Source: CAZUCE01 sp964619265 (GTDB taxonomy: Bacteria; Planctomycetota; UBA1135; GCA-002686595). From it: a DNA stretch of 64,000 nucleotides. Where the stretch lies: positions 62,001 through 126,000 of the forward strand of contig CAZUCE010000007.1 in assembly GCA_964619265.1 (NCBI GenBank). Direction: 5' to 3'. The translations under genes and the position numbers were made by a program. This document shows positions 50,745 to 60,309 of the stretch, one piece after another (the stretch's first letter is position 1; each line of letters starts with the position of its first letter). Under the pieces are notes generated by a model. The model ran no database searches, was not told the DNA's origin, and saw only the letters and a list, made by a program, of their open reading frames with translations.

Positions 50745-52109
50745 ATGAGCTTCGACATTCTCTCCGCCTCCCGCGCCGCCCTCGGGCTCGCGGTTCTCGT
50801 CGGCACGGCCGCCGCCCAGGCGACCGGCGACTCCCTGGTTCTGAAGGTGGGTCATTTGGTCACCGAACCTGGCCAAGTGATCGAGAACGGCGTGATCGTC
50901 CTGGAGGGCGGCCGCATCACCGCGATCGGAGCGGAAAGCGAGGTCGAAGTGCCCTGGGATGCGCCGGTGCTCGGCTCCAAGGATCACTGGGCCATGCCCG
51001 GGTTTGTGGAGGCTTACACCTTCGAGGGGATGGACCGCCCGAACGAGAACCTCGACGTGGCTCCGTACCTGGACGTGCGCGATTCGATCGACCCGATCAA
51101 CGTGGACTTCGAGGACTACTTGCGCTGGGGCGTCACGACCATCAACGTCCAGCAGGGCCCGTTCTGCGTGATCGGTGCCCGCGGCAGAATTGTCAAGCCG
51201 ACCGGTATCACCGTCGAAGAGATGACCGTTCGGCCGCTCTACGGAATGGTCATGTCGATCGCCCCTAAAGCCGGCAAGTCGAACGCAACGCAGATTCAAA
51301 CGCTGCGCAATGCCTTCGGCGACTTGCGCGTCTATTTGGAGGGCATCGTTCAGGACAAGCGCGACGGAGGTGCCTACGCCGAGCGTGAAGCACTCTTCCA
51401 GGGTCGCGATATGGAGGGCGAAAAAGCCGAAGGCCGCGCCATGGGTGGAAGTGCTTGGAAGGTCGACGGACTTGAGCTGATCCCGCGCGGGGCAATCGAC
51501 GAAAAGCAAGAGCCGTTGCTCGACCTCGTCGAAGGTCGCTACAAGGCCTTTGTTCACTGCGCCCAGCCTTCCGATGTGCACCGCGCCATCGACCTGGCCA
51601 CGGCGAATGGCTTCGCGGACCGCACCGTTCTGGTGGCTGCCGGTCCGGTCTACAAGGCCGCAGCCGCGATCGCGGAATCCGGCATGCCGGTCGTCCTTCG
51701 CAACGGCGTCGTCTACATCGAGACCGATCCGGTCACGGGTGAAGAGCGCGAAATCGACTTGCCGGAGGTCTACACAGAGGCCGGAGTCACCTTCTCGATT
51801 GCCTCAGGCGACACGAACACGAACTCGCTGTGGTTCCAGGCCCAACGTGCGATCGCGCGCGGGATGGAGCCTGAAGCAGCTTTCCACGCCGTCACCACGG
51901 TGCCTGCCGAAATGCTCGGCCTTGGGGAAGACGTGGGCAAACTCGCCAAGGGCATGCACGGCAACGTGCTGCTGATGACCGGCGACCCGATGTCGTCGAG
52001 CACCTGGATCGATCACGTGGTCATCGAAGGCCAGCACGTCTACGACCGGTCCGAAGACGTCCGCAACGAATACGTGCTCGAGGGCAAGGCGCCCATCGGC
52101 GCGCAATAG
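50745..52109 (+). CDS. Exported amidohydrolase-like protein lacking HxH (array gene 4)
   Basis: A 454-residue protein, signal peptide AALGLAVLVGTAAAQA. Sandwich strands VLKVGHLVTEPGQVIENGVI and RITAIGAESEVEVP; then WAMPGFVEAYTFEGMDRPNE (82-101), in which the HxH motif is replaced by Tyr-Thr-Phe. It keeps a GVTTIN strand, VIGARGRIVKPTG, a FVHCAQPSDVHRAIDLATAN segment with two His that could be vestigial, and LGEDVGKLAKGMHGNVLLMT. A moderately charged stretch (AEREALFQGRDMEGEKAEGR) lies where gene 1 has its large insertion. 100 nt after gene 3; C/T-rich leader. Confidence 0.84.
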   Translation: MSFDILSASRAALGLAVLVGTAAAQATGDSLVLKVGHLVTEPGQVIENGVIVLEGGRITAIGAESEVEVPWDAPVLGSKDHWAMPGFVEAYTFEGMDRPNENLDVAPYLDVRDSIDPINVDFEDYLRWGVTTINVQQGPFCVIGARGRIVKPTGITVEEMTVRPLYGMVMSIAPKAGKSNATQIQTLRNAFGDLRVYLEGIVQDKRDGGAYAEREALFQGRDMEGEKAEGRAMGGSAWKVDGLELIPRGAIDEKQEPLLDLVEGRYKAFVHCAQPSDVHRAIDLATANGFADRTVLVAAGPVYKAAAAIAESGMPVVLRNGVVYIETDPVTGEEREIDLPEVYTEAGVTFSIASGDTNTNSLWFQAQRAIARGMEPEAAFHAVTTVPAEMLGLGEDVGKLAKGMHGNVLLMTGDPMSSSTWIDHVVIEGQHVYDRSEDVRNEYVLEGKAPIGAQ

Positions 52110-52247
52110 TCGACGCTTGCTGCGAGCTCATCTCTGCGAGTTGAGCACGCCGGGCCCGGAGCTCCTGCCACCGACGCTCCCCAAGCCCAACGCTCCCCGC
52201 TTCCAAACGTTTCCCCACTCTGCTCGAGCCGAGCCACCCACTCGCCC

Positions 52248-55223
52248 ATGCTCTTCGCTTCCGCTTCGCTGCTGCTCAGCTCCCTGGCCTTCACCCAGAC
52301 GGCGCCTACAGAGACGCTGTTCGTCCGTGCCGGCCAGATCCACACTGTCGATGAGGCCGGCGTCCTAGAGAACGGCGCCATGATCGTTCGAGACGGCAAG
52401 ATCGTCGCGGTCGGAACCGACCTAGAGGTGCCGATCGGTGCTGTCGAAATCGACTACGGTCCGAGTGCGGTTCTGGTTCCTGGCTTCGTGGCGGCCGACA
52501 GCCGACTGGCCGAAGGCCTTCCGCCGGCTCGGACCGCCTCACCCGAGCTCTCCGCGCTCGATGGGTTCGACTTTTATGGTTCGAACGCTTCGTCCCTGGC
52601 AGCGGGTGTCACCAGCGCCTACGTCACCCCCGCGCGCGGTCGCTTGATTGCGGGCCGCGGAGCGGTGGTCAAGCTGGCCGGGGAAGGCCGGGAAGAGCGC
52701 GTGCTTGTGGAAAACGCAGCCGTGCATTCAGCGATTTCCTCCGAAGCTCGCAACACGCCGGGCTACTGGGAACCCCCGGTACCCGCCACGGTGGACGTCG
52801 GCCTGGGCGTGGCCGAACCCCAACTTCCGCGCACGACCATGGGCGCTCTAGTGGCCCTGGGCGAATTGCTCGCCGGCGTGGCGAATCAGGTCCCCGTGCC
52901 GGCCTATGGACCGCGCGCCACGGACGAATTGGGTGAGTTGATGGAAGCCGGCGTGCCGTGGCGAATCACCGCCGTAGAGCGTCAAGAGATTGCAGCCGCC
53001 TTGGCCTTCGCCAAGGTACGCGGCCTCGACTTGGTCATCTCCGGAGGCCACTACGCGGATAGCCTCGCCGACCGCATCGCCGAAGCCGGCGTACCGGTGA
53101 TCTATGAGATTCCGTTCCGCCCCAACCGCAACGGCATCGACTTTGGAGATCCGGACCGGGATCGCGCGAGCCTCGAAACGCCGACCACCCTGCACGAAGC
53201 CGGAGTGGCGGTGGCGCTTGCACCGGCTTCGGGCTCGAGCCTTCGCGACCTGCGCTTTGCGGCGCTGATGGCGATCGCCGGCGGCCTGGACGCTGATTCC
53301 GCCTTGGCCGGAATCACTCGCATTCCCGCCGAAATCTACGGGGTCGCGGATCGTGTGGGCAGCCTCAAGGCCGGCAAGGACGCTGACTTCGTCGTCTTCA
53401 TGGGATCGCCGCTCGAACCGAGCACCAGCCTGATGGCGACCTACGTCGATGGCCAGGCGGCCTGGAAGCCCGAGGATGCTTTCCGCGGAGCGGACGAGAG
53501 CGAGGCCGACACCGGCTGGTTGCCGGTCGGCCAGCGCAAGAGCAAGGCATCCGGCGCCATGGCGCTCCGGGCTCGCACCAACTCGGTGGTGCTCTCGGTC
53601 GACGAGCTGCACGTCGGGGACGGCGAGATGTTGACCCCCGGTGAAGTGCTGATCGTCGACGGTCGAATCGCCGAAGTCGGTCGCCGCGTCGGTCGCCCCG
53701 CTGGAGCTCCGGTCGTTCGTGGATTCGCGGCCATGCCCGGCATGATCGACGCCTTGGGCCAGCTGGGTCTGGAAGGTTCGCGTCGCGTTCCGTCGATTGA
53801 ATTCGACCTGACCCGAATCGTGGAACCCGGGGATCGCCTCGACCGCGAAGTGGCTCAGGCGGGCGTCACAACGGTGATGCTGAACCCGCGCGGAGGCAGC
53901 TCGGATGGCGCTCCGATCCTCGCCTACCGTCCAGCCGCCAGCGATGACGAAGGCCTCGTTGTGGACTCGCTTGCCGCGCTGCGCACCGATTGGCGAAACG
54001 GCGATCGCTTGCAAGCGGGGAAGCGCGTTCGTGACCTGCTCTCCTCCGCGGTCGAATACGACGAGAAATGGGCGGAATACGAAACCAAGCTGGCTGAGTG
54101 GAAGGAGAAGAACGAGGACGCGGATCCGCCGCGCCCCGAGTTCCGTTTGCCCGTCGAAGAAGAGGAGGAAGAGGACGAGGACGCCGAGGAAGACGAGGAC
54201 GACGGTAAGAAGAAAAAGAAGAAGTCCAAGGAACTCGACCCCGACCCGCTCACCGGTATTTGGGTCTCGGAGACCGAATCGGACGAGAACGGCCAACCCG
54301 CCGCTCGCCTTCAGATTCGTCTGAACGAGGATGGAACCGTCGAGGGCTACCTACGCTCACCGCTGCTCTCCGGGCGCCTGCTCGAGGTCACCGGCGAATA
54401 CGGGGAAGAGGGCGAACTGAAGCTCGAGGCCTACGCGGATCGTGGAGCGGTTGTCTTCGAGGGCAAGCTCGACGAGTTGATCCTGGACGCCGAGGAAGTT
54501 CGCTACGAGGCCACCGCGGTCTACGCCGGCGCCGAGATTGAGTTCGAACTTCTCCGCGACTCTCGCGAGTACCCGATGGCCCGCCGCAAGGCTCGGTTCG
54601 TCGCTCCGGAGAGTGACGAGGACGAAGACGAAGACAAAGGCACCAAGGCCAGTAAGTCCAAGAAGGACGGGCCGCCGGCGCCGCCGAAGGCTCAGCCGAA
54701 GCTCGAGCCGTTCCGACGCGCCATGCGCGGAGAGGCTGCGATCCTGGTTCAAGTCGAGCGCGCCGACGAAATTCTCGAGTGCGTGGAGGCTTTCGAAGAA
54801 GCCGGGATCAAGCCGGTGTTGCTCGAAGCCGACCAGGCTCACCTGGTAGCCGGCGAACTAGAGGGACGCGTCTCCGGTGTCTTGCTCTCGACCGACATCA
54901 CCGAATCGGGCAAGGGCATCGCTGTGCGCAACCGCTACGCCGATCTCCAATCCGCTGGCATTCCGGTGGCGTTCCGTTCCAATGCCGAGGAGGGCGCCGT
55001 GGATTTGCCCCGCATGGCAACCTACGCCGTCGTCGAAGGCATGAGCCCTTCCGGTGCGATGCGCGCCCTGACGGCGGACGCGGCTTCAATCCTGGCGATT
55101 GAGGACGAAGTCGGTCGCCTGGCCAAGGGGCTCTCCGGTGACGTGCTCCTTCTAGACGGAAGCCCGATGCTTCCGGCCACGCACGTTCAGCGTGTTTGGG
55201 TGGCCGGTCGCGAGGTTCGATAA
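52248..55223 (+). CDS. Double amidohydrolase-like fusion with inserted beta domain (array gene 5)
   Basis: A 991-residue exported protein (signal MLFASASLLLSSLAFTQ) made of two amidohydrolase modules. Module 1 (about 22-408) has LVPGFVAADSRLAEG at the motif site and ends with DRVGSLKAGKDADFVVFMGS. Module 2 (about 442-991) has AMPGMIDALGQLGLEG and ends with DEVGRLAKGLSGDVLLLDGS. Neither keeps HxH. Module 2 is interrupted by a coiled, highly acidic then lysine-rich segment (about 605-665; EEEEEEDEDAEEDEDDGKKK), a beta-rich domain (about 668-771; LTGIWVSETESDENGQ to IEFELLRDS) and a second acidic stretch (788-810). The beta domain resembles the one preceding the serine hydrolase at 20906. It lies 6 nt upstream of the first intact gene. 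Probably a non-catalytic scaffold or regulator. Confidence 0.82.
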   Translation: MLFASASLLLSSLAFTQTAPTETLFVRAGQIHTVDEAGVLENGAMIVRDGKIVAVGTDLEVPIGAVEIDYGPSAVLVPGFVAADSRLAEGLPPARTASPELSALDGFDFYGSNASSLAAGVTSAYVTPARGRLIAGRGAVVKLAGEGREERVLVENAAVHSAISSEARNTPGYWEPPVPATVDVGLGVAEPQLPRTTMGALVALGELLAGVANQVPVPAYGPRATDELGELMEAGVPWRITAVERQEIAAALAFAKVRGLDLVISGGHYADSLADRIAEAGVPVIYEIPFRPNRNGIDFGDPDRDRASLETPTTLHEAGVAVALAPASGSSLRDLRFAALMAIAGGLDADSALAGITRIPAEIYGVADRVGSLKAGKDADFVVFMGSPLEPSTSLMATYVDGQAAWKPEDAFRGADESEADTGWLPVGQRKSKASGAMALRARTNSVVLSVDELHVGDGEMLTPGEVLIVDGRIAEVGRRVGRPAGAPVVRGFAAMPGMIDALGQLGLEGSRRVPSIEFDLTRIVEPGDRLDREVAQAGVTTVMLNPRGGSSDGAPILAYRPAASDDEGLVVDSLAALRTDWRNGDRLQAGKRVRDLLSSAVEYDEKWAEYETKLAEWKEKNEDADPPRPEFRLPVEEEEEEDEDAEEDEDDGKKKKKKSKELDPDPLTGIWVSETESDENGQPAARLQIRLNEDGTVEGYLRSPLLSGRLLEVTGEYGEEGELKLEAYADRGAVVFEGKLDELILDAEEVRYEATAVYAGAEIEFELLRDSREYPMARRKARFVAPESDEDEDEDKGTKASKSKKDGPPAPPKAQPKLEPFRRAMRGEAAILVQVERADEILECVEAFEEAGIKPVLLEADQAHLVAGELEGRVSGVLLSTDITESGKGIAVRNRYADLQSAGIPVAFRSNAEEGAVDLPRMATYAVVEGMSPSGAMRALTADAASILAIEDEVGRLAKGLSGDVLLLDGSPMLPATHVQRVWVAGREVR

Positions 55224-55229
55224 ACCCCC

Positions 55230-56510
55230 ATGAGCTCCCTTTCCCTTGGCCTGGCGCTGTTCGCGGCGCTGCTCCCCCAGGTTCCTGAAGCTACGCCCGT
55301 TGCTCCCGAAGCACCGGGGGTTGCGCTGTTGTGCGCGAAGGCTCTGACTTGTGCGGACGAAGGCCCTGCGGTCGTCGATCAAGCCGTGATCTTGATGCGC
55401 GATGGGCGCATCGAGGCGATCGGCGAGCGCGGCGAACTGGAGGTTCCCGAGGGCTATGAGGTTCGCGACCTCGGATCGCGCTGGGCCATGCCCGGCATGA
55501 TCGACCTGCACTGTCACGTGGCGGGTCTTTCGCTGTTCGTCACCAACGATCTCAACGACGGGGTCTACCTGGCGAATCCGGGACTCCGCGCTTCCGCGTC
55601 CGTCGTACCAAACAAGGACACCCTGGTTCGCGGGCTGGCGGGTGGCGTCACTTCGGTCCTGTACATCCCCGGATCGGCGACGAACATCGGCGGCCAGGGC
55701 GTGCTGCTGAAGACTGGCCTCGGTCACTACGAGGAGATGGAAATCCGCAACCCCGGTTCCATGAAGCTGGCCCAGGCCGGCAACCCCGAGCGCTGGGTGA
55801 TCAGCCCGAGTCGGTCGTTCATGAACTGGAACACGAGCAACACGCTCCGGCGGGGGATGAGCTACGCGCGCCGGACCGCCGATGGTTCTCAAACCGGTCC
55901 GCGCGACCCCCAGTGGGACGTGTTCCACTCACTGTTGTCCGAGGAAATTCGGATCTCGGCTCACACCCAGGTCTATCAGGTGGTTCTGGCAACCATCCTG
56001 TTCGTCAAGCGCGACTTGGGGATTGGTGTCTTCATCGACCACGGAACGATCGGTGGCTGGAAAGCTGGCGCGATCGCCGAAGAGTACGACGTTCCGGCGA
56101 TCGTCGGCCCGCGTTCGATCGACACGACTTCGATTGGTTTCCAACGCGCCACCGCGGCGGTCGAACTCGGCGTGCGCGGCGTGGCGGCCGGCTATCAATC
56201 GCTCGGCCACACCAACGTCGGATTCAACACCGACTCACCGGTCATCCCCCAAGAGGAACTCCAGTTGCAGGCGGCGCTCGCCGCGCGCTACGGATTCGAC
56301 GACGGGGCTCTTCAAGCCGTTCGCGGCTTGACCATTGTTCCCGCGAAAGCGGCACTCATCGACGACCAGGTGGGCAGTCTGGAGGTCGGCAAGGACGCCG
56401 ACATCCTGATCATCACCGGTCACCCCGCTGATCCGCGGGCCGCCATCGATCACGTTTACATCGAAGGCCAGCACGTCTACTCCGCCGAAGAGGAAAGCCG
56501 CCTGTGGTGA
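55230..56510 (+). CDS. Exported amidohydrolase, intact metal site (array gene 6)
   Basis: A 426-residue protein with a signal peptide (LGLALFAALLPQVPEAT). All metal-binding positions of the imidazolonepropionase-like group of amidohydrolases are present: His94 and His96 in MPGMIDLHCHVAG, His245 in ISAHTQVYQ, His271 in FIDHGTIGGW and Asp335 in GFNTDSPVIPQEEL. C-terminal DDQVGSLEVGKDADILIITG is the usual sandwich return. Expected to hydrolyse an amide or cyclic amide bond, perhaps in a peptide or amino-acid derivative, in the periplasm; the substrate is unknown. The next gene starts inside it (7-nt overlap), so genes 6-9 are translationally coupled. Confidence 0.9.
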   Translation: MSSLSLGLALFAALLPQVPEATPVAPEAPGVALLCAKALTCADEGPAVVDQAVILMRDGRIEAIGERGELEVPEGYEVRDLGSRWAMPGMIDLHCHVAGLSLFVTNDLNDGVYLANPGLRASASVVPNKDTLVRGLAGGVTSVLYIPGSATNIGGQGVLLKTGLGHYEEMEIRNPGSMKLAQAGNPERWVISPSRSFMNWNTSNTLRRGMSYARRTADGSQTGPRDPQWDVFHSLLSEEIRISAHTQVYQVVLATILFVKRDLGIGVFIDHGTIGGWKAGAIAEEYDVPAIVGPRSIDTTSIGFQRATAAVELGVRGVAAGYQSLGHTNVGFNTDSPVIPQEELQLQAALAARYGFDDGALQAVRGLTIVPAKAALIDDQVGSLEVGKDADILIITGHPADPRAAIDHVYIEGQHVYSAEEESRLW

Positions 56511-57766
56511 TTTCAGCCTTCCTGTCCTGTGCCCTGGGCCTTACGCCCGCAATCCAGGAATCCGAGCCGACCGAAACCGGTCTGGCCATCTTGTCCGACA
56601 AGATCCTGACCGTAGCCCCCGAGGGTCAGCAGTTCGTCAATCACGGCGCTTTGCTCGTCCAAGACGGCAAGATTCTCGCGGTGGGACCCGAGTCTGAGGT
56701 GGAGATCCCCGACGACTTCCGCGTGGTGGACGTCGGCGAAAACTGGCTCATGCCGGGCATGATCGATCTGCACTGCCATGTGGGAGGCACGTTCGACATC
56801 AACGACACCGTTTACCTGGCCAACCCAGGTATCCGAGCGAGCACCGCGGTCATCCCGGCCAACCAGATGCTCGACCGGGCGCTCGCTTCAGGCGTGACGA
56901 CCGTGTTGTTCATTCCCGGGTCCGGTTCGAATGTCGGTGGCCAGGGCGTGCTCTTCAAGACAGCTCCGAAAGCCTACGAGGAGGCGCTCCTTCGAGATCC
57001 CGGTGGTCTGAAGATCGCCCAGTGGGGAAACCCGGAGCGCTGGACGATTTCTCCTTCGAAGACGTTCGAGAACTACACGATCCGAAACATCCTCACTCGC
57101 GGTCGCGCCTATGGGGAAAGTTGGCAGGCGTTTGAGGAGAACGGAGGGGACAAGCCGAAATTCGACCTCATGCTGGAGGTGTTTCGCCCGCTCGTGAAGG
57201 GCGAGTCGCAGATCGCGGTACACACGCAGGTTTTCCAGGTCGTCCTCGCGACGCTCGACATCATCAAACGCGAGCTTGACTACGACGTGTTCATCGACCA
57301 CGGCACCTTCGACGGGTGGCGGGCAGGCGGAATCGCCGCTGAGTTGGGTGTCAACGCGATCCTCGGGCCGCGCAACAACTCGATGCCGAATACCGGCACT
57401 CGCAACTGGGTCGGGGACAACCCCGAGCGCGCCCAGGGCAGTGCAGCCGGTTACTACGACATGGGGCACCGCATGATCGGCTTCAACACCGATTCGCCGG
57501 TCATCCCGCAGGAGGAGCTGCAACTGCAGGCCGGACTCGGCGCGCGCTTCGGACTTCCGGACAGTAGCTTGGAGACCGTTCGCGGACTCACCACGGTGCC
57601 GGCGCAAACGATCGGCATGGGCGAGCGGCTCGGGAGCTTGGCGCCGGGCTACGATGCGGACATTCTGGTCATCAGCGGGCCCCCCGGGGATCCGCGTGCT
57701 GTCGTAGACCGCGTCTTTGTGAATGGCAAGCAGGTTTACAGCGCCGAGGAACTCAGGCTCTGGTGA
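56504..57766 (+). CDS. Exported amidohydrolase, intact metal site (array gene 7)
   Basis: A 420-residue protein starting at GTG 56504 inside gene 6; signal peptide MVISAFLSCALGLTPAIQES. Metal ligands: His90 and His92 in PGMIDLHCHVGG, His240 in IAVHTQVFQ, His266 in FIDHGTFDGW, Asp330 in GFNTDSPVIPQEEL. Closest within the array to genes 6 and 8 (shared DINDTVYLANPGIRAST, VLFIPGSGSNVGGQGVLFKT and NPERW). By family a metal-dependent hydrolase. Overlaps gene 8 by 4 nt. The close similarity of genes 6-8 suggests recent duplication, with probable specialisation for related substrates. Confidence 0.9.
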   Translation: MVISAFLSCALGLTPAIQESEPTETGLAILSDKILTVAPEGQQFVNHGALLVQDGKILAVGPESEVEIPDDFRVVDVGENWLMPGMIDLHCHVGGTFDINDTVYLANPGIRASTAVIPANQMLDRALASGVTTVLFIPGSGSNVGGQGVLFKTAPKAYEEALLRDPGGLKIAQWGNPERWTISPSKTFENYTIRNILTRGRAYGESWQAFEENGGDKPKFDLMLEVFRPLVKGESQIAVHTQVFQVVLATLDIIKRELDYDVFIDHGTFDGWRAGGIAAELGVNAILGPRNNSMPNTGTRNWVGDNPERAQGSAAGYYDMGHRMIGFNTDSPVIPQEELQLQAGLGARFGLPDSSLETVRGLTTVPAQTIGMGERLGSLAPGYDADILVISGPPGDPRAVVDRVFVNGKQVYSAEELRLW

Positions 57767-59073
57767 AACTCAAGCGCACAGTTCAGGGGCTGGCTTTCGC
57801 GGCTGGGCTCGCGTCGGTTCTCGTAGACTCCGCTTGGGCGGAGGACGAGTCCGGTAGCGCGGGCGTGGCGGGAAGTTCACGCGCGCTGATCTTGCGCTCA
57901 GATAAGGTCGTCGCCCTCGATGATCGTGAGGATGGCGTTGGCGCCTACCTGGACGACGCGTACGTCGTCGTACGCGACGGAGTCATCGAACAGGTTGTTT
58001 CGGCGAGCGAGTTCGAGCCGCCGGCCGATGCCGAAGTTCGTGAACTGGGCGATCTGTGGCTCTTGCCCGGACTGATCGACCTGCACAGTCACATCGGCGG
58101 CACCTTCGACATCAACGGAGCCGTTTACCAGGCGAACCCTGGCCTGCGGGTGTCCACCGCGGTGCGACCTCGCAATCCCGCGATCGAACTGGCGCTGGCT
58201 GCCGGCGTAACGACCGTCCTGTTCATTCCCGGCTCGGCCACGACGGTTGGGGGCCAGGGAATCCTGCTCAAGACCTCGGCTGAGACCTACGAGGACATGC
58301 GCTTGCGTGATCCGGGTTCCCTCAAGGTGGCCCAGGCCGACAACCCCAAGCGCTGGGGCTATGGCATGAACCGGATCATGCTGAACTGGCAGATCCGCGA
58401 GGTTTGCCGGCGCGGAAAGGCCTACGCAGAGCGTTGGGAGGCCTTCGAGCGTGGGGACGGCGAGAAGCCCCATGTCGACCCGCAGTTCGAGGTGTTCCGT
58501 GCGTTGGTCGCCGAAGAGGCACAAATCTCGACGCACACCCAGGTGCTGCAGGTCGTGCTGGCTTCGATCCAGATCATGCGCGTCGAACTCGGCCTGCCGG
58601 TTTACATCGATCACGGCAGCTTCGACGCCTACAAGATTGCGCACATCGCTGAGCGTGAGGGCGTGCACGCGATTCTTGGACCGCGCAATTTCAGTTCAGA
58701 AAACAAGGGCCGCGGCATCGATCACGATGGCCGCATCGAAGGGACGGCCGCCGGTTACCAGCGAAATGGCCACACCTCGATTGGATTCAACACCGACGCC
58801 CCCGTAATTCCTGGCGAAGAGCTCGCGCTACAGGCCGGCATGGCCTTGCGGTTCGGAATGACCGACTTCGACTTGGAAAGTGTGCGTGGGCTGACCCTTG
58901 TTCCGGCCCGCGCGGCCGGGATCGATGATCGTGTCGGGAGTTTTGAGCCGGGCAAGCACGCCGATCTGATCGCGATTCAAGGTGTTCCCGGAGATCCGCG
59001 CGCCGCGGTGAGCCTGGTTTGGGTCGAAGGCGAGCTGGTTTACGACGCCGAGAACGACAGGAGGCTGTTCTAG
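57763..59073 (+). CDS. Exported amidohydrolase, intact metal site (array gene 8)
   Basis: A 436-residue protein starting at GTG 57763 (GTGA overlap with gene 7); signal peptide GLAFAAGLASVLVDSAWAED. Ligands: His108 and His110 in PGLIDLHSHIGG, His258 in ISTHTQVLQ, His284 in YIDHGSFDAY, Asp345 in GFNTDAPVIPGEEL. Shares DINGAVYQANPGLRVSTAV and VLFIPGSATTVGGQGILLKT with genes 6 and 7. C terminus DDRVGSFEPGKHADLIAIQG. Predicted periplasmic metal-dependent amidohydrolase. Only 1 nt separates its stop from the start of gene 9. Confidence 0.9.
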   Translation: MKLKRTVQGLAFAAGLASVLVDSAWAEDESGSAGVAGSSRALILRSDKVVALDDREDGVGAYLDDAYVVVRDGVIEQVVSASEFEPPADAEVRELGDLWLLPGLIDLHSHIGGTFDINGAVYQANPGLRVSTAVRPRNPAIELALAAGVTTVLFIPGSATTVGGQGILLKTSAETYEDMRLRDPGSLKVAQADNPKRWGYGMNRIMLNWQIREVCRRGKAYAERWEAFERGDGEKPHVDPQFEVFRALVAEEAQISTHTQVLQVVLASIQIMRVELGLPVYIDHGSFDAYKIAHIAEREGVHAILGPRNFSSENKGRGIDHDGRIEGTAAGYQRNGHTSIGFNTDAPVIPGEELALQAGMALRFGMTDFDLESVRGLTLVPARAAGIDDRVGSFEPGKHADLIAIQGVPGDPRAAVSLVWVEGELVYDAENDRRLF

Positions 59074-59074
59074 A

Positions 59075-60283
59075 GTGCTAGCTCTCGCTCTATTCACCAC
59101 TTTCCTTGCACCGTTTTCCGGTGCGATGGAAGACGAAGCCGGTTTTGCTATCCTGGCCGACAGGGTCTTGCCCGTCGCCGAAGACGACGCCGTCTTTGCA
59201 CCGGGGATGATCCTCGTTCGAGGTGATGTGATCGAGTACGTGGGGGATCCGGTGGAGGTCCCTTCGGGCTACGAGTTGCACGAGGTCGCCGGGTGGCTCG
59301 CGCCGGGGATGATCGACCTGCACAGCCACGTCGTGCAGAACGGCAGGGGCGGGATCAACGACATGGTGTTCCCGGTCAATACCGACCTGTCCACGCGAGG
59401 CACGATCACTCCGTCCAACAGGCAATTTCGGCTCGCCTGCGCGAGCGGCGTGACCTCTCTGTTTCTGATCCCCGGCAGCGGCACCAGCATCGGCGGCTTT
59501 GGGGTTCTGATGAAGACCACCACGAGCTCCGGATACGAGCGTTCCTTGTTGGCCGACCCCGGCGGTATGAAAGTCGCCCAAACGCACAACCCCGAGCGGC
59601 GGGGCGGTGATCTGGGCCTCACCCGCGCCGGTCTGTTCTGGAATCTCGCGCACGCCAACCGTCAGGCCGTCGCGGCCATCGATGCCGTCGAAGCGGGCGA
59701 GCCCGTCGATCTACACATTCACGATCTCGCGCGCGTGCACTCCGGCGAGTTGCCGGTCTTGATTCACTGCGCAGGATCCGACGGCGTGGCCGCCACCGCG
59801 CGCATGTGGCGCCTTGAGTTTCCAACTCGATCGGTCCTGAGCCACGGCAGCTTCGATGGCTGGCAGGTTGCTCCGTTCCTCGCGGAAGTTGGCATGCCGG
59901 TCAACCACGGGCCGCGCACCTTCGACTTCAGCGTCGCCCGTACCGGCCGCATCGTGGGTAGCGCCGCCGTCTTCGACGAAGCCGGCGTTCCCGACTTCTC
60001 GCTCAACACCGATGCTCCGGTGATCCCCGCCTGGGAGTTTTCCCTGCAGGGCACCGTGTCCGCTCGTCTCGGCGCCGACTCCTACCGGATGCTGCGCGCG
60101 TTAACCCTTCACCCGGCTCGTTCCTTCGGCCTCGACGACCGCATCGGCAGTCTCGAGGTCGGCAAGCATGCCGATCTTGTGCTGTGGAGCGGCAACCCGC
60201 TCGATCCGCGCTCTCGCGTCGAGAGCGTGTGGATCGAAGGCCGCCTCCAGTACGACCGCAACCAACACGGCCAGTGGCTGTAG
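59075..60283 (+). CDS. Exported amidohydrolase, intact metal site (array gene 9)
   Basis: A 402-residue protein starting at GTG 59075; signal peptide MLALALFTTFLAPFSGAMED. Ligands: His83 and His85 in PGMIDLHSHVVQ, His231 in VLIHCAGSDG, His257 in LSHGSFDGW, Asp313 in SLNTDAPVIPAWEF. More diverged than genes 6-8 and with a shorter lid region, so the substrate may differ. Ends with DDRIGSLEVGKHADLVLWSG. Last of the four intact, tightly coupled genes. The next gene begins 26 nt after its stop, with a C/T-rich leader. Confidence 0.9.
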   Translation: MLALALFTTFLAPFSGAMEDEAGFAILADRVLPVAEDDAVFAPGMILVRGDVIEYVGDPVEVPSGYELHEVAGWLAPGMIDLHSHVVQNGRGGINDMVFPVNTDLSTRGTITPSNRQFRLACASGVTSLFLIPGSGTSIGGFGVLMKTTTSSGYERSLLADPGGMKVAQTHNPERRGGDLGLTRAGLFWNLAHANRQAVAAIDAVEAGEPVDLHIHDLARVHSGELPVLIHCAGSDGVAATARMWRLEFPTRSVLSHGSFDGWQVAPFLAEVGMPVNHGPRTFDFSVARTGRIVGSAAVFDEAGVPDFSLNTDAPVIPAWEFSLQGTVSARLGADSYRMLRALTLHPARSFGLDDRIGSLEVGKHADLVLWSGNPLDPRSRVESVWIEGRLQYDRNQHGQWL

Positions 60284-60309
60284 TTCCCAGGCTTCCGCTT
60301 CCTTCTCCG

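Noticed and set aside
52848..54296. A 482-codon antisense frame within array gene 5
   Set aside because: The array gene has clear amidohydrolase landmarks over this stretch; the antisense frame follows from codon bias.
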